Positions 51,316-60,503 are shown, counted from the first letter of the stretch. The stretch is 64,000 nt of DNA from VXNE01 sp965116625 (GCA_965116625.1 OZ220717.1:4216001-4280000), one strand, 5' to 3'. Numbers and translations: made by a program. Notes: generated by a model from the letters alone, not told the origin.

Positions 51316-52377
51316 ATGAAAGAACGCTTTGACAGACGAAAGAACCACGCACAACGGCGCGCCCAGTGGTTCGTGATGCGCCTGTATTCCGGAGACATGA
51401 CTGCGGCGGACGAGTCGGAGTTGCACAGGTGGCTGGCTGAAGACCCTGGCCATCGGCAGGCCTACGAGCACCTGTTGCACCTGTGGGACCTGTCCGGAGA
51501 TCTTGCCAGCGACGACGACATCGCGGCCCTGGCCCAGGATGCTCTACGCGCCGAGACGCGAAGGAGATCCCATAGCCGCTGGATCGGGTTGGCGGCGGCT
51601 GTGGTCCTGGTGGCCGTGACCGGCATGCTGACCAAGACGTTCCTGGGCACCACCCACGAGGCGCAAATCCTCGAAACAGCCCTTGGGAATCAACAGACCT
51701 TCGCGCTGCGGGACGGGTCCACCGTCACGCTCAATTCGGGCTCGCGCCTACTGGTCGACTTTGACCACCTGGGAAGGCGCATCCTGCTGGACTTCGGGGA
51801 GATCTTCCTCGATGTTGCGACAGACTCCGAGCGGACCTTGACGATAAGGGCCGGTGATCACGTGGTCACAGCGCTCGGCACGAAATTCAGCGTTCACCTT
51901 TCGGGTCATCGACTGGAAATCGCGGTGGCGGAAGGGAAGGTCGCTGTCAGCGACGACAACATTCGTTTCCCGCGGCAGACCGAGTCCCTGTCGAGGTTCG
52001 AAGCCGGGAGCCTGATCCTCGACGCCGGCTCCGTCGCCAGGTTCGAACAGGACCGGCAAACGGTCACCCAGGACAGCATTGCCGAAGTTGAGCGTTTGCA
52101 GAGTTGGCGCAGCGGCCGGGTTCGCTTCGAGGACCAGACGCTGATGGAGGTGATAAGCGAGGTCAATCGCTACAGCCGGGTGAAAGTCCTGATCGAGGAC
52201 AGCACCATCGCCGACCTGCGGATCAGCGCGGTCCTGAACCTCGACCAGGTCGAAATGACGGGCCAGGTGGAACTGCTGCTCTCGTCCCTCGAGGACATTC
52301 ACCCCATCAAGGTGGTTCGGCATCCGGACCGCTTCGTGCTGATTGCAAGTCGCGGCACGGGACACAACAGGTCCTAA
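51316..52377 (+). CDS. FecR-family anti-sigma regulator
   Basis: A 353-residue inner-membrane regulator: N-terminal cytosolic sigma-binding domain (QWFVMRLYSGDMTAADESEL; HRQAYEHLLHLWDLSG), a membrane helix (WIGLAAAVVLVAVTGML), and the periplasmic FecR domain (TVTLNSGSRLLVDFD; RRILLDFGEIFLDVA; ALGTKFSVHL). The C-terminal DUF4974/STN-like piece follows (LMEVISEVNRYSRVKVLI). Start ATG 51316 has AAAGG. The MITE begins right at its stop codon. Confidence 0.93.
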   Translation: MKERFDRRKNHAQRRAQWFVMRLYSGDMTAADESELHRWLAEDPGHRQAYEHLLHLWDLSGDLASDDDIAALAQDALRAETRRRSHSRWIGLAAAVVLVAVTGMLTKTFLGTTHEAQILETALGNQQTFALRDGSTVTLNSGSRLLVDFDHLGRRILLDFGEIFLDVATDSERTLTIRAGDHVVTALGTKFSVHLSGHRLEIAVAEGKVAVSDDNIRFPRQTESLSRFEAGSLILDAGSVARFEQDRQTVTQDSIAEVERLQSWRSGRVRFEDQTLMEVISEVNRYSRVKVLIEDSTIADLRISAVLNLDQVEMTGQVELLLSSLEDIHPIKVVRHPDRFVLIASRGTGHNRS

Positions 52378-52696
52378 CCCGCATATCTCACCAAGGCGCT
52401 TGTTGAATCAGCAAAGGTCATTGTATTTCAATGAGGTATCTTCAGTTTTCGACGTTTGGGCAGGTAACAGACCGCGCTGCCGCGCCCTCGCACGGTGGGG
52501 TCGGGCCAAAGGCGAAGCCTTTGGGGCACTTTTTTCCGTGTGCGCGCACGTGCTCGCTGCACCATAAGCGACGGCTATGCTTCCGGTTCTTTTCTTGCGA
52601 GGGGTTTCCCCTCGCGCTCCCCGGCTGAAGGCTCCGAGCACGCGCACACGAAAAAAATCCTGCGCGATCATCGCGGCCCTTGGTGACATATGCGGG
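52378..52696. mobile_element. MITE-like element, copy 2 (with two insertions)
   Basis: A 319-bp copy of the element at 36255, with the same termini (one mismatch at the right end, GACATATG). It lies between fecR and its receptor gene; flanking bases are CTAA and TTAA. Compared with copy 1 it holds two additions: a GGTCGGGCCAAAGGC/GCCTTTGG hairpin (52491-52530, the family B end module) and a whole family A unit (52585-52634). Confidence 0.85.
52585..52634 (+). repeat. Family A unit inserted in MITE copy 2
   Basis: GGTTCTTTTCTTGCGAGGGG, TTTCCCCTCGC and GCTCCCCGGCTGAAGGCTC stand where MITE copy 1 has only seven or so bases (TCGCTCG). Sequences on both sides match copy 1. This gives an empty/occupied pair for family A. 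Confidence 0.85.
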
Positions 52697-52799
52697 TTAA
52701 AAGCAACACTTTCCGTTGAGGGTGTCGCCATCCCAGCCGTTCTACTGGAAAGCTGTTCCCCGGGGAGTAGGGGGCAGCACCACACCTGGCAGGATGCAT

Positions 52800-55700
52800 A
52801 TGATTTCCAATGGCTTGATTTCCGGTTCGGCGACGCGGCTCGCCATCTCTAGCGCAGTTTCCTGCGGACTGGCGGCGTTCAGCCTCGCGAGTGCCCAGGA
52901 AGTTGATTTCGACATCGATCCCCAGGCTACCGACCAGACCCTGCTCGAAATAGCCGAGGTCGGAGACGTGCAGATCGTGTTCGTTCCGGATGCCGTGGAG
53001 GAGAGTCAATCTCCGGAAGTTCGCGGCAGCCAATCGGTTCAGTCGGCAATCCAAAGGTCGCTCGACACGACCGAACTCGTGTACGAGTTCAAGGCGAAGA
53101 ACTTTGTCGTCGTGAAGCCGGAACACGCAACGGCGCCGCAACCAGGGACGGTGGTTCACAACACGGGGGCGCCACCGGTCCTGCTGGCCCAGCTTCAGAG
53201 CTCCGAGGAACCCGGCCCAGCGGGGGGCGCAACCGCGTCGGACACCGAGGAGACGTCGCCTGACCCGGATCTCCGGCCGGTTGACGAGATCGTGGTGACG
53301 GGCACGCGACTGCGCGGCTCGAGCCCGACCTCGCCGGTGCAGGTGTTCACGATCAACGACATGGAGCGTATGGGGATCAACAGCATCGAGGGGTTCGTTC
53401 GCGCCCTGCCCCAGAACTACGCGGGTCACACGCAGACCTCCGCGATAGACAACTCCAGCAGCGTCGGCACGCTCGGCGTCGCGACCGCGAACCTGAGGGG
53501 CCTCGGCTCGGACGGGACATTGGTGCTGATCAACGGGCGCCGAACCGCGTCAACCCCGACGATCCAGGGATCCAACATCAATCTCAACTCGATTCCGTTT
53601 TCGGCGATCGAGCGGGTCGAGGTGCTCACCGATGGTGCCGCCGCCATTTACGGCGGCGATGCCGTTGCCGGCGTCATCAACTTCATCCTGAGGCAGGGCT
53701 ATGACGCCGAGGAAAAGCTCGCCCTGCGATACACCAGTGGCGCCCATGGCGGCAGTTCCACGCTGGTTGCGCCAACCTTTGGCGTAGGCTGGGGGTCCGG
53801 GTCCCTGAGCGGCAGCCTTCGGATCGAGACGATCGATCCGGTCGTCACCGCAGAAACGGGCTTCACGACGCGCGACTACACCTCCCTTGGCGGATCGGAT
53901 CAGAGATCACCACCGGGACCCTTCCATCCCCTGATCATAAGAAACGCGCTGACCTTTCAGCCTCTCGGCGGCGTCAGTCCCTCCAGGGACGGGACGGAGC
54001 CGGTGACGCTCGCAGATATTTCCATGGCGAATCTCGCCCCATGGGATTCCGTGCCCACACACCTGACCGACGAGCGGGAGTCAACAACGGCCTTCCTGTC
54101 CATCGAGCAGAGGCTCGCCGAGTCCGTGGACGGCTACATGGAGTTCAACTACGCAAGCTATGAGAGCTACGCGGAGCGAGGCGGGATCTTTGCCAGAAAC
54201 GCGTTCGTTCCCCCGAGCAACGCGTTCAACAATACCGGCGTGCCCCTGGTCGCCGGCTACCGTTTTCAGACCGAAACGGAAAGGGGGCTGATCGAGCCCT
54301 CCACGAATCAGTCCGCGACCGACAGCTACGGGGTGGTACTCGGAGTCATTGCCGAACTGCCTTTCGGAAACTGGCAGGTCGATTCGTTCGTCAAGTACGC
54401 CGAGGAGCAAGCATGGACTCGCGCGTTCGACGGCCCTGGCGCGACAGAGCTCGCAGCGCGCCTGGCCGACTCGAATCCGGCAACCGCATTGAACCTCTTC
54501 GGTAACGGCTCGCAGCAGACCGAAGCGGCTGTCGCCAACCTGTTCGAGGTTTCCACGCACCCCTGGTCGCTGCCCACCACCGACACCAACGACACCACCC
54601 AGTATTCGATCTCCGCGAACGGCAACCTGTTCTCGTTGCCGGGGGGAAACATCGCGGGCGTCCTTGGCTACGACTACCGAAAGGACTCCCGGACATTCTC
54701 GGGATACCTCGCAACCACCCTGCTCGAGACAACACCGGAGCGGGAGGTGAACGCGCTCTATTCCGAGGTCATGATTCCGATCGTCGGAGACGGCAACTCC
54801 ATGCCGGCGATACATGCCCTGGAATTCAGGGCGGCGGCCCGGTGGGAGGAATACGTCATCAACGGGCCGTTCGGCGGTGTCGGCAGCCGCAACGAGGAGC
54901 GCGAGTTTGCGGAAACCTCTCCGTCGGTCGGCATCGCCTGGCACCTCACGCCGGGCCTCAAGATCCGCGCGAACGCCGGGGATACCTTCAAGGCACCGAG
55001 ACTCGACCAGCTCTTCGGGGCACCGGACCCAAGGGTCACGTTCTTCTCTACCATCATTCCAGGCTACCTCGCCCGCGCCGGCGTGTTCGTCGATCCTGAA
55101 ACCGGTTCGCCGTTCGGGGTCTATCCGACGAACTTTGGAGGCAACCCCGATCTCAAGCCGGAAGTCTCGGATACCCTGACCGTGGGATTCGATCTTTCTC
55201 CTCAAGGCGTCCTCACCGGCTTGCGCATCTCTGCCACCTATCTGGAAATCGATACGCAGCAGGTCGTGGCATCGACTTCGTCCGTGCTGTTCGATGTCGC
55301 GGAGGAATTCGTGGGAGTCGCCGCGGGACGCGACGCAAGCGGCAATATCGTTCAATGGAACCTGTTCCCGGTGAACTTCTCGCTGGAGACGGCCCGCGCG
55401 GCGGACCTCGATGTGAGTTACGACTTCGACCCCGACTGGGGTCATGTCCAGCTCGGGGCTTCCGGCACCTACACCTACGAGCGCAGCGTGACATTCCTGC
55501 CCGGCGGCGATGCCGTCGAATCCCAGGAGACGTTCAGCGGGCCCGACCGGCTGAAGTACCGGGCCTGGTTCGCCTGGAGCAACGGACCCTGGGCAGCAAC
55601 CCTCAACATGAACCACTCGAGCAGCTACGAAAACAACGTTTCCCAGGTGCAGGACCGGGTCGACGGCTACACCTGGTTCGATCTGACCGGGAGCTATGAG

Positions 55701-55856
55701 TTTGGCGAGGGCTGGCGTGTCGATGGAGGTATCCGGAACCTCACGGACGCGGACTTCCCGTTTGTCGACCAGCGCCAGCCGTTCGACCCGCGGCGCGTGG
55801 ACATCATGGGTCGCACCACCTACCTCGAGGTGTCAAAGTCCCTTGACCTGTTGTAA
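52800..55856 (+). CDS. TonB-dependent receptor with STN signalling domain
   Basis: A 1018-residue outer-membrane receptor. A signal peptide ends near SLASAQ; an STN domain follows (VDFDIDPQATDQTLLEIAEV; VQIVFVPDAVEES) that contacts FecR; the TonB box is in DEIVVTGTRL; then plug (GFVRALPQNYAG, LRGLGSDGTLVLINGRR, IERVEVLTDGAAAIYGGDA) and a large barrel. The ATG at 52800 has AGGA six bases upstream; ATG 52794 is an alternative. The receptor likely senses and imports a siderophore or other large ligand, and signals to FecR. Its upstream region contains the MITE. Confidence 0.93.
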   Translation: MISNGLISGSATRLAISSAVSCGLAAFSLASAQEVDFDIDPQATDQTLLEIAEVGDVQIVFVPDAVEESQSPEVRGSQSVQSAIQRSLDTTELVYEFKAKNFVVVKPEHATAPQPGTVVHNTGAPPVLLAQLQSSEEPGPAGGATASDTEETSPDPDLRPVDEIVVTGTRLRGSSPTSPVQVFTINDMERMGINSIEGFVRALPQNYAGHTQTSAIDNSSSVGTLGVATANLRGLGSDGTLVLINGRRTASTPTIQGSNINLNSIPFSAIERVEVLTDGAAAIYGGDAVAGVINFILRQGYDAEEKLALRYTSGAHGGSSTLVAPTFGVGWGSGSLSGSLRIETIDPVVTAETGFTTRDYTSLGGSDQRSPPGPFHPLIIRNALTFQPLGGVSPSRDGTEPVTLADISMANLAPWDSVPTHLTDERESTTAFLSIEQRLAESVDGYMEFNYASYESYAERGGIFARNAFVPPSNAFNNTGVPLVAGYRFQTETERGLIEPSTNQSATDSYGVVLGVIAELPFGNWQVDSFVKYAEEQAWTRAFDGPGATELAARLADSNPATALNLFGNGSQQTEAAVANLFEVSTHPWSLPTTDTNDTTQYSISANGNLFSLPGGNIAGVLGYDYRKDSRTFSGYLATTLLETTPEREVNALYSEVMIPIVGDGNSMPAIHALEFRAAARWEEYVINGPFGGVGSRNEEREFAETSPSVGIAWHLTPGLKIRANAGDTFKAPRLDQLFGAPDPRVTFFSTIIPGYLARAGVFVDPETGSPFGVYPTNFGGNPDLKPEVSDTLTVGFDLSPQGVLTGLRISATYLEIDTQQVVASTSSVLFDVAEEFVGVAAGRDASGNIVQWNLFPVNFSLETARAADLDVSYDFDPDWGHVQLGASGTYTYERSVTFLPGGDAVESQETFSGPDRLKYRAWFAWSNGPWAATLNMNHSSSYENNVSQVQDRVDGYTWFDLTGSYEFGEGWRVDGGIRNLTDADFPFVDQRQPFDPRRVDIMGRTTYLEVSKSLDLL

Positions 55857-55887
55857 TGCGAAACCTGCCGGGAACCGGAGAAGAGCC

Positions 55888-57204
55888 ATGACAGTGCCGG
55901 CAAGTGCCTGGTGTATCGGCGGACTGCTGTTGCTATCCGCCTGCGCCGATACCGGAAAACCGGTTGATGATCCCGCTGCCACCCCTGCCGAGCCCGGCAT
56001 GGAGTTCTTCCACGGCAGCTTCGACGATGCGCTGGCACAGGCCAGGGAGCAGGGCAAGAAGGTGTTCCTGGATGTCTACACGACGTGGTGCGGACCGTGC
56101 ATCGTCATGCAGGAGACGGTTTTCCCCCTGCCGGAAGTTGGCGAGTACTTCAACGCGCGATTCGTGAACTACAAGCTGGACGCAGAAGATGAATCCGTCA
56201 TGGGACCGGAAATCGCCGCGCGCTATGGCGTGAAGGGATATCCCACGTACCTGATTCTCGACGGCGAAGGTGCGGAGATCGGGCGGGCAACGAGCGGCAT
56301 GTCCGGAGATCAGTTCATTGCCCTGTTCAGCCAGTTGCTGGGCGAGACCGAGTCACAGTTCGCGACGATAAAGGCCCGCTTCGACACGGGCGACCGATCG
56401 CCGGAGGTGGTGCGGGAATACCTGGACGCGGCCATCGTCGATCTGAGCGCGGGCGGCGATTTCGATTTCCAGCGATTCATGGAGCTGAAAAAGGTTGCGG
56501 GTGACTATTTTGCCAGTCGGGATCATTCGGACCTGATCAACGAAACCGATGCGCGGCTCGTTGCGGCCTACTGGGACAAGACGCCAAGGGGCGATGAACT
56601 GGTCGAATTTGTGATCGACAACTACGACGAATTCGTTTCGGTTTCATCCGACGCGGCCATGAGTCAATTCGTACTCGGCGCTACCTGGTACGCGGGTCTG
56701 GCCGCAGCGCGGCTCGGAGACGGAAGCTATGCAGCCTTCATCGACGAACTTGGGGAAGAACCGCTGTCCAAGGCCGTCGCCTACGATCTTGCGCGGGACC
56801 CCGAAAGTGGGCTCAGTCCCGAGCGAATGCGCGGCAGGCTGCAGATGTTGGACCTTGTTGCCAGCGAGGACTGGGGCGCGGTTGCGAGTGAATGGGAGCG
56901 TCGAATCGCGGCCGCAGGCAGCACGGCGAGCGCGCGAACCTACAGTGGCGCGGCCAGGGACCTGGCCCGCTCGCCCGAGGCCGCACACCAGGACCTTGCG
57001 CTCGAATACCATTCCAAGGCCTATGAACTGGACCCTTCGGACGCCTTCATCGTAGCGGTGTACGTCGGACAGCTGCGGCAGTCTGGCCAAGACGGGCTCG
57101 CGCAGCGACTGACGGAGGAATTCCGCGCTTCCCTGGGCGATTCCGCTGAAGACCAGCGCAAGCTCGAGATCTTCGACAGACTGAACCCTCCACCTTCGGA
57201 ATAG
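55888..57204 (+). CDS. Thioredoxin-fold lipoprotein with C-terminal helical domain
   Basis: A 438-residue lipoprotein with lipobox LLSAC (Cys about 19). The thioredoxin domain (about 40-160) holds the active site TTWCGPC (about 65-71) and the cis-Pro in GYPTYLI. The rest is helical and TPR-like (DLARSPEAAHQDLALEYHSKAYEL). It could reduce or repair periplasmic disulfides; the partner is not known. The start has ribosome site GGAG. It lies 31 bp after the receptor gene and may be co-transcribed. Confidence 0.85.
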   Translation: MTVPASAWCIGGLLLLSACADTGKPVDDPAATPAEPGMEFFHGSFDDALAQAREQGKKVFLDVYTTWCGPCIVMQETVFPLPEVGEYFNARFVNYKLDAEDESVMGPEIAARYGVKGYPTYLILDGEGAEIGRATSGMSGDQFIALFSQLLGETESQFATIKARFDTGDRSPEVVREYLDAAIVDLSAGGDFDFQRFMELKKVAGDYFASRDHSDLINETDARLVAAYWDKTPRGDELVEFVIDNYDEFVSVSSDAAMSQFVLGATWYAGLAAARLGDGSYAAFIDELGEEPLSKAVAYDLARDPESGLSPERMRGRLQMLDLVASEDWGAVASEWERRIAAAGSTASARTYSGAARDLARSPEAAHQDLALEYHSKAYELDPSDAFIVAVYVGQLRQSGQDGLAQRLTEEFRASLGDSAEDQRKLEIFDRLNPPPSE

Positions 57205-57230
57205 TTCGCCCGGCGTCTGCGGGAGATTTC

Positions 57231-57246
57231 GGACGCAACAGCGTCC
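57231..57246. other. Short perfect hairpin GGACGC/GCGTCC
   Basis: A 6-bp stem with a 4-base loop (AACA) lies in the 124-bp spacer between the thioredoxin-like and ThuA-like genes. No T run follows, so termination is doubtful. Confidence 0.4.
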
Positions 57247-57328
57247 CCGCGTATCCTCGCGCCCACGAATCCGGTGCCCCTCCGCGTGCGCGGTAATATG
57301 GAGATCGCCAATCGACGGAGCATTTGAC

Positions 57329-57994
57329 GTGAGCCAGGAACTGGAAGTCGCCGTCCTCACAGGAAGCCACCCTTTTCATGTCCGGCCCTTCTACGACTTC
57401 ATCCATGGTCTCGACGGGATCAGACCCTATATCCAGAGCTTCGACGACTGGCTTACCGCCGCCGGCTTCGAAGACGGCGACCAGGAGGAACGCGACAGCT
57501 ACGACGTGACGCTGTTTTACACGATGCTGCGGGGATCACCGGAGGGGAAATCCCGGGCATGCATCGAGCACCTGTTCGACAGCGGCCAGCCGGTCTTCGT
57601 GTTGCATCACGCGCTGCTGAATTACCGGGAGGACGACTGGTGGGCGGAGGTGATCGGGCTGCCCGACCGGTCCTTCAGCTCGGACATCTGGCTGGGTTCC
57701 TATCGGATACACGTGAACGAAGGCCACCCCGCCGCCGCCGGGCTCAGTGACTTCGAGATATTCGACGAGACCTTCAGCCTCAGCGACTGCAACGAGGACT
57801 GCGACGTCGTGCTCACGACATCGCAAGAAGGCTCCATGCACACGCTGGCGTGGAGCCGGATGCACAGGAACTCGAGGGTCTTCTGCCTGCAGCTCGGTCA
57901 CGACTCAAGAAGCTGGGAGAACCCGGCGTTTCGGACGGTCGTGCAAAACGGGCTTCGTTGGTGCGCCGGCGGTATTGGAGCGTTGGCGCCATGA
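57329..57994 (+). CDS. ThuA-like glutamine-amidotransferase-fold protein
   Basis: A 221-residue protein matching the ThuA family (trehalose-utilisation; class-I amidotransferase-like fold): VLTGSHPFHV at the start, PVFVLHHALLNY in the middle, DETFSLSD, and RVFCLQLGHDSRSWENPAFRTVVQNGLRWC at the end in parts. The substrate is unknown; ThuA homologues are often near sugar or oxidoreductase genes. Start GTG 57329. Overlaps a 45-residue ORF in ATGA. Confidence 0.8.
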   Translation: MSQELEVAVLTGSHPFHVRPFYDFIHGLDGIRPYIQSFDDWLTAAGFEDGDQEERDSYDVTLFYTMLRGSPEGKSRACIEHLFDSGQPVFVLHHALLNYREDDWWAEVIGLPDRSFSSDIWLGSYRIHVNEGHPAAAGLSDFEIFDETFSLSDCNEDCDVVLTTSQEGSMHTLAWSRMHRNSRVFCLQLGHDSRSWENPAFRTVVQNGLRWCAGGIGALAP

Positions 57995-58128
57995 AATCCG
58001 GCACTGGCCATGAGCGGACCCAGGAGAAACGCGATTTCATGCGCGCAGTGGTTGCCGGGCTGGCGGATCTGGACGCGGGGCGGGAGGTCGATTTCGACGA
58101 GGCCAGGGAGCAGCTCGGTCTGAAATAA
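57991..58128 (+). CDS. Short 45-residue ORF, antitoxin-like tail
   Basis: A 45-residue product that starts in the ATGA overlap with the ThuA-like gene. The second half (AVVAGLADLDAGREVDFDEA) looks like the C-terminal part of small antitoxins (VVAGLADxxAGRxVxxxEA), but no toxin gene is next to it, and the next gene is on the other strand. A real coupled peptide is likely; function unknown. Confidence 0.5.
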   Translation: MKSGTGHERTQEKRDFMRAVVAGLADLDAGREVDFDEAREQLGLK

Positions 58129-58140
58129 CCCGCGAGCCGC

Positions 58141-58166
58141 AAAAAAGGGGCCGAGGGTGTCCCCGG
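58141..58166 (-). terminator. Probable terminator after the C13 peptidase gene
   Basis: On the minus strand CCGGGGACACCCTCGG forms a 6-bp stem (one bulged base, loop ACA), followed by CCCCTTTTTT. It lies about 20 bp past the stop of the C13 gene, in the right orientation to end its transcript. Confidence 0.65.
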
Positions 58167-58182
58167 TTCTTTGAGGCTTATC

Positions 58183-59061
58183 TCAAGGCGTACCCGGGCC
58201 GGTCAGGTTCCAGGTGTGCGGCAGCTTGGCGGCGATCTCCCTGCCGACCCAGATCTGCGGCCTGGAGTGCTTGTAGTCCTGCTCCTCCTCGCGCTCGCGT
58301 ACGAGCGGTACGGCCCTGTCGAAAGCGGCGCGGAAGTCCCCATCGACCAGGCTGTCCCGGTAGAAAGCCGCGCCAAAATAGGTGTACTCGCGCCCGTTCT
58401 CGCAGCCGAACGATGTCCGTCTCGCGCTCGCGGCGGTGATGACCATGGTGCGCGGCGACTTCAGGGCCTTGATGAACCCCCCGGAGAAACACGCCGAGAC
58501 CACGACGACGCGCCACGGCAATCCCGCGCCGTTCACGATATCCCCCACCTCCTCGGCCGACAGGTCGTTCAGGCCCAGGTTCTCGAACGACACCGACAGT
58601 TCGTGGTCTCTTGAGCCGTGGGTCGTGATGTGCAGGAACAGGAGGTCCTCTTGTCCCATCCGTCCTGCCATCCCCTCGAGTACGGTGGCGAGGTTCGGAC
58701 CGTTGGCCAGGGGCAGTTCGTCGATGGTATTGCGGCTGTTGACGAGCAGCACGGTGCGGCCCTCGGCACCGAACTTCTCGAGGAACAGCGCCTCGACGTG
58801 CTTCACCTCGGCCTCGAACACGTCCTCCGCCGCGTCCGGAGCGAAGCCCACGAAATAGACCTCGGCCACGTCGTGCGAGGAGGACCGCACGTTGTCCAGG
58901 GCGGCTTCCAGGAGTGCGTCCTGGGCGTAATAGACGCTCTCTATGTCGAGCGGCTCCTGCTCCGGGGCTTCCTTGTCTTTTTCCGCGTCGTTTTCCGCGC
59001 CAATGGCAAACGCCGCCGCGCCGACCGCGACGAACGACACCAGGCGACGTACCAGTGACAT
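58183..59061 (-). CDS. Exported C13 (legumain-like) cysteine peptidase
   Basis: A 292-residue protein with a signal peptide (about residues 1-22, RRLVSFVAVGAAAFAIGA) and a caspase-fold C13 core. The catalytic His is in ITTHGSRDHE (HG near 148), and the catalytic Cys in VVVVSACFSGGF (Cys about 191). Then come ITAASARRTSFGC and TYFGAAFYRD. Start ATG 59061 has GGAG. C13 peptidases are chiefly eukaryotic (legumain, GPI transamidase) but bacterial forms exist. Substrate unknown; likely periplasmic. Confidence 0.88.
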   Translation of the reverse strand: MSLVRRLVSFVAVGAAAFAIGAENDAEKDKEAPEQEPLDIESVYYAQDALLEAALDNVRSSSHDVAEVYFVGFAPDAAEDVFEAEVKHVEALFLEKFGAEGRTVLLVNSRNTIDELPLANGPNLATVLEGMAGRMGQEDLLFLHITTHGSRDHELSVSFENLGLNDLSAEEVGDIVNGAGLPWRVVVVSACFSGGFIKALKSPRTMVITAASARRTSFGCENGREYTYFGAAFYRDSLVDGDFRAAFDRAVPLVREREEEQDYKHSRPQIWVGREIAAKLPHTWNLTGPGTP

Positions 59062-59259
59062 CTGCAGCTCCCGTCCGATCCGGAACCGCATGCGCCAGGT
59101 GCGCGGGGGTTGCCGGAGTTGGATGTGCGGCGCGAGCATAGCACCCTGTGCCGCGACAGTATCGCCGGGCCCAGCGCGTACGGCGAACGCCGGCTGACGG
59201 GGAGGCTGAACTCCGGCACCGCGATTCTTGACTGAACGTCTGGACTACCAGTGTCCCGG

Positions 59260-59318
59260 TTTATTGGGTGACGACAGGGCAGCGAATCGACCAGGTTCCG
59301 AGCCATTGTGGTCTCATG
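59260..59318 (+). repeat. 59-bp dispersed repeat, copy 1
   Basis: About 75 percent identical without gaps (44 of 59 by my count) to 62580-62638. Both begin ATTGGGTGA, have ATCGA near the middle and end AGCCATTGTGGT. It lies in the leader of the enolase-superfamily gene, about 60 bp before the ATG. Confidence 0.6.
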
Positions 59319-59380
59319 TACCGGCAACCTGGGTGAGCGGCGCTTGTGTCGTTTCCCGGATACGAGAAGGAGTCCTTGCC

Positions 59381-60490
59381 ATGAAAATCACGGATGTCAG
59401 CGTCACGGTGTGGGAGTGGAAGGACATTCCGCCTACCCGGTACACCAGGACCGTTACGAGTTCGGCCACCCGCAGCACGCAGATGGGCCTGCTCCGCATT
59501 CGCACGGACGATGGTCTCGAAGGAAACGGCTTCCTGGGGTCCGCGCTGGGGTCCGCCAGGGAAGATGGGCCGTTCGTGATCTCCGCGGTCAAGCCCATGT
59601 TGGTGGGCGAGGACGCGCTGGCGCGCGAACGCATCTGGCAGAACCTGATGCGGCGGACGCGGGGGCGCATGCCGGTCGTGGGGGCCGTGGACGTCGCCCT
59701 GCATGACCTGGCCGGAAAGGCGGCTGGCGTGCCCGTGCACAAGCTGCTCGGCTCCTACCGCGACAGCGTGCCCGCGTACGCGAGTTCAGCGGTGCTCGAT
59801 TCTCCGGAGGCCTACGCGGAGGAAGCGGTTCGCCACAAGGAAGCCAACTGGGGAGCCTACAAGATCCATCCACCCGGCATCGCGGCCGAAGACATCAGGA
59901 TCTGCGACGCGGTCCGCAAGGCCGTGGGCGACGACTACCGCGTCATGCTGGACTCCACGTGGTCCTACGACTATCCCGATGCGGTCAGGGTTGGTGTGGC
60001 CATCCAGGAAATGGGGTTCTACTGGTACGAGGACCCGCTTGCCAACGACGATCTCTACTCATACGTCAAGCTGAAGCAGGCGCTCCACATTCCGATCATG
60101 GCCACGGAACTGCCCTTTGGCGGGCCCACGTCCTATGCGCCCTGGGTGATGGAACAGGCCACGGACTACCTGCGGGGCGACGTCTTCATCAAGGGCGGGA
60201 TCACTTCCTGCATGAAGACGGCGCACCTGGCCGAGGCGTTCCAGATGAACTACGAGGTGCACCACGGCAGCAACTCGCTCAACAACATCGCGAACCTGCA
60301 CATGATCATGGCCATGCGGAACTGTGAGTTCTTCGAAGTGCTGCTGCCCGACGAGGTGCAGAAACACGCGATCGTCAACGAGATCGAGCTGGACGGGAAC
60401 GGCCACGTCCACGCCTACAACGATCCCGGGCTGGGGGCGCAGATCGACTTCGACCTGATCGAGGCCAACAAGCTGGCCGATTTGTCCTAG
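59381..60490 (+). CDS. Mandelate racemase/enolase-superfamily dehydratase
   Basis: A 369-residue enzyme with a capping domain (KITDVSVTVWEWKDIPPTRYT) and a TIM barrel. The general base position reads AYKIHPPG, metal ligands are Asp in VMLDSTWSYDY, Glu in YWYEDPLA and Glu in MATELPFGG, and the His base is in EVHHGSNSLNN. These residues fit a sugar-acid dehydratase or racemase of the MR subgroup; substrate not assigned. The ATG has AAGGAG ten bases upstream. Confidence 0.85.
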   Translation: MKITDVSVTVWEWKDIPPTRYTRTVTSSATRSTQMGLLRIRTDDGLEGNGFLGSALGSAREDGPFVISAVKPMLVGEDALARERIWQNLMRRTRGRMPVVGAVDVALHDLAGKAAGVPVHKLLGSYRDSVPAYASSAVLDSPEAYAEEAVRHKEANWGAYKIHPPGIAAEDIRICDAVRKAVGDDYRVMLDSTWSYDYPDAVRVGVAIQEMGFYWYEDPLANDDLYSYVKLKQALHIPIMATELPFGGPTSYAPWVMEQATDYLRGDVFIKGGITSCMKTAHLAEAFQMNYEVHHGSNSLNNIANLHMIMAMRNCEFFEVLLPDEVQKHAIVNEIELDGNGHVHAYNDPGLGAQIDFDLIEANKLADLS

Positions 60491-60503
60491 GGGATTGACT
60501 AGA

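Noticed and set aside
52408..52785. Short open frames in MITE copies (also near 36285-36602)
   Set aside because: They cross terminal repeats and hairpins and differ between copies by frame-breaking insertions; no protein family fits.
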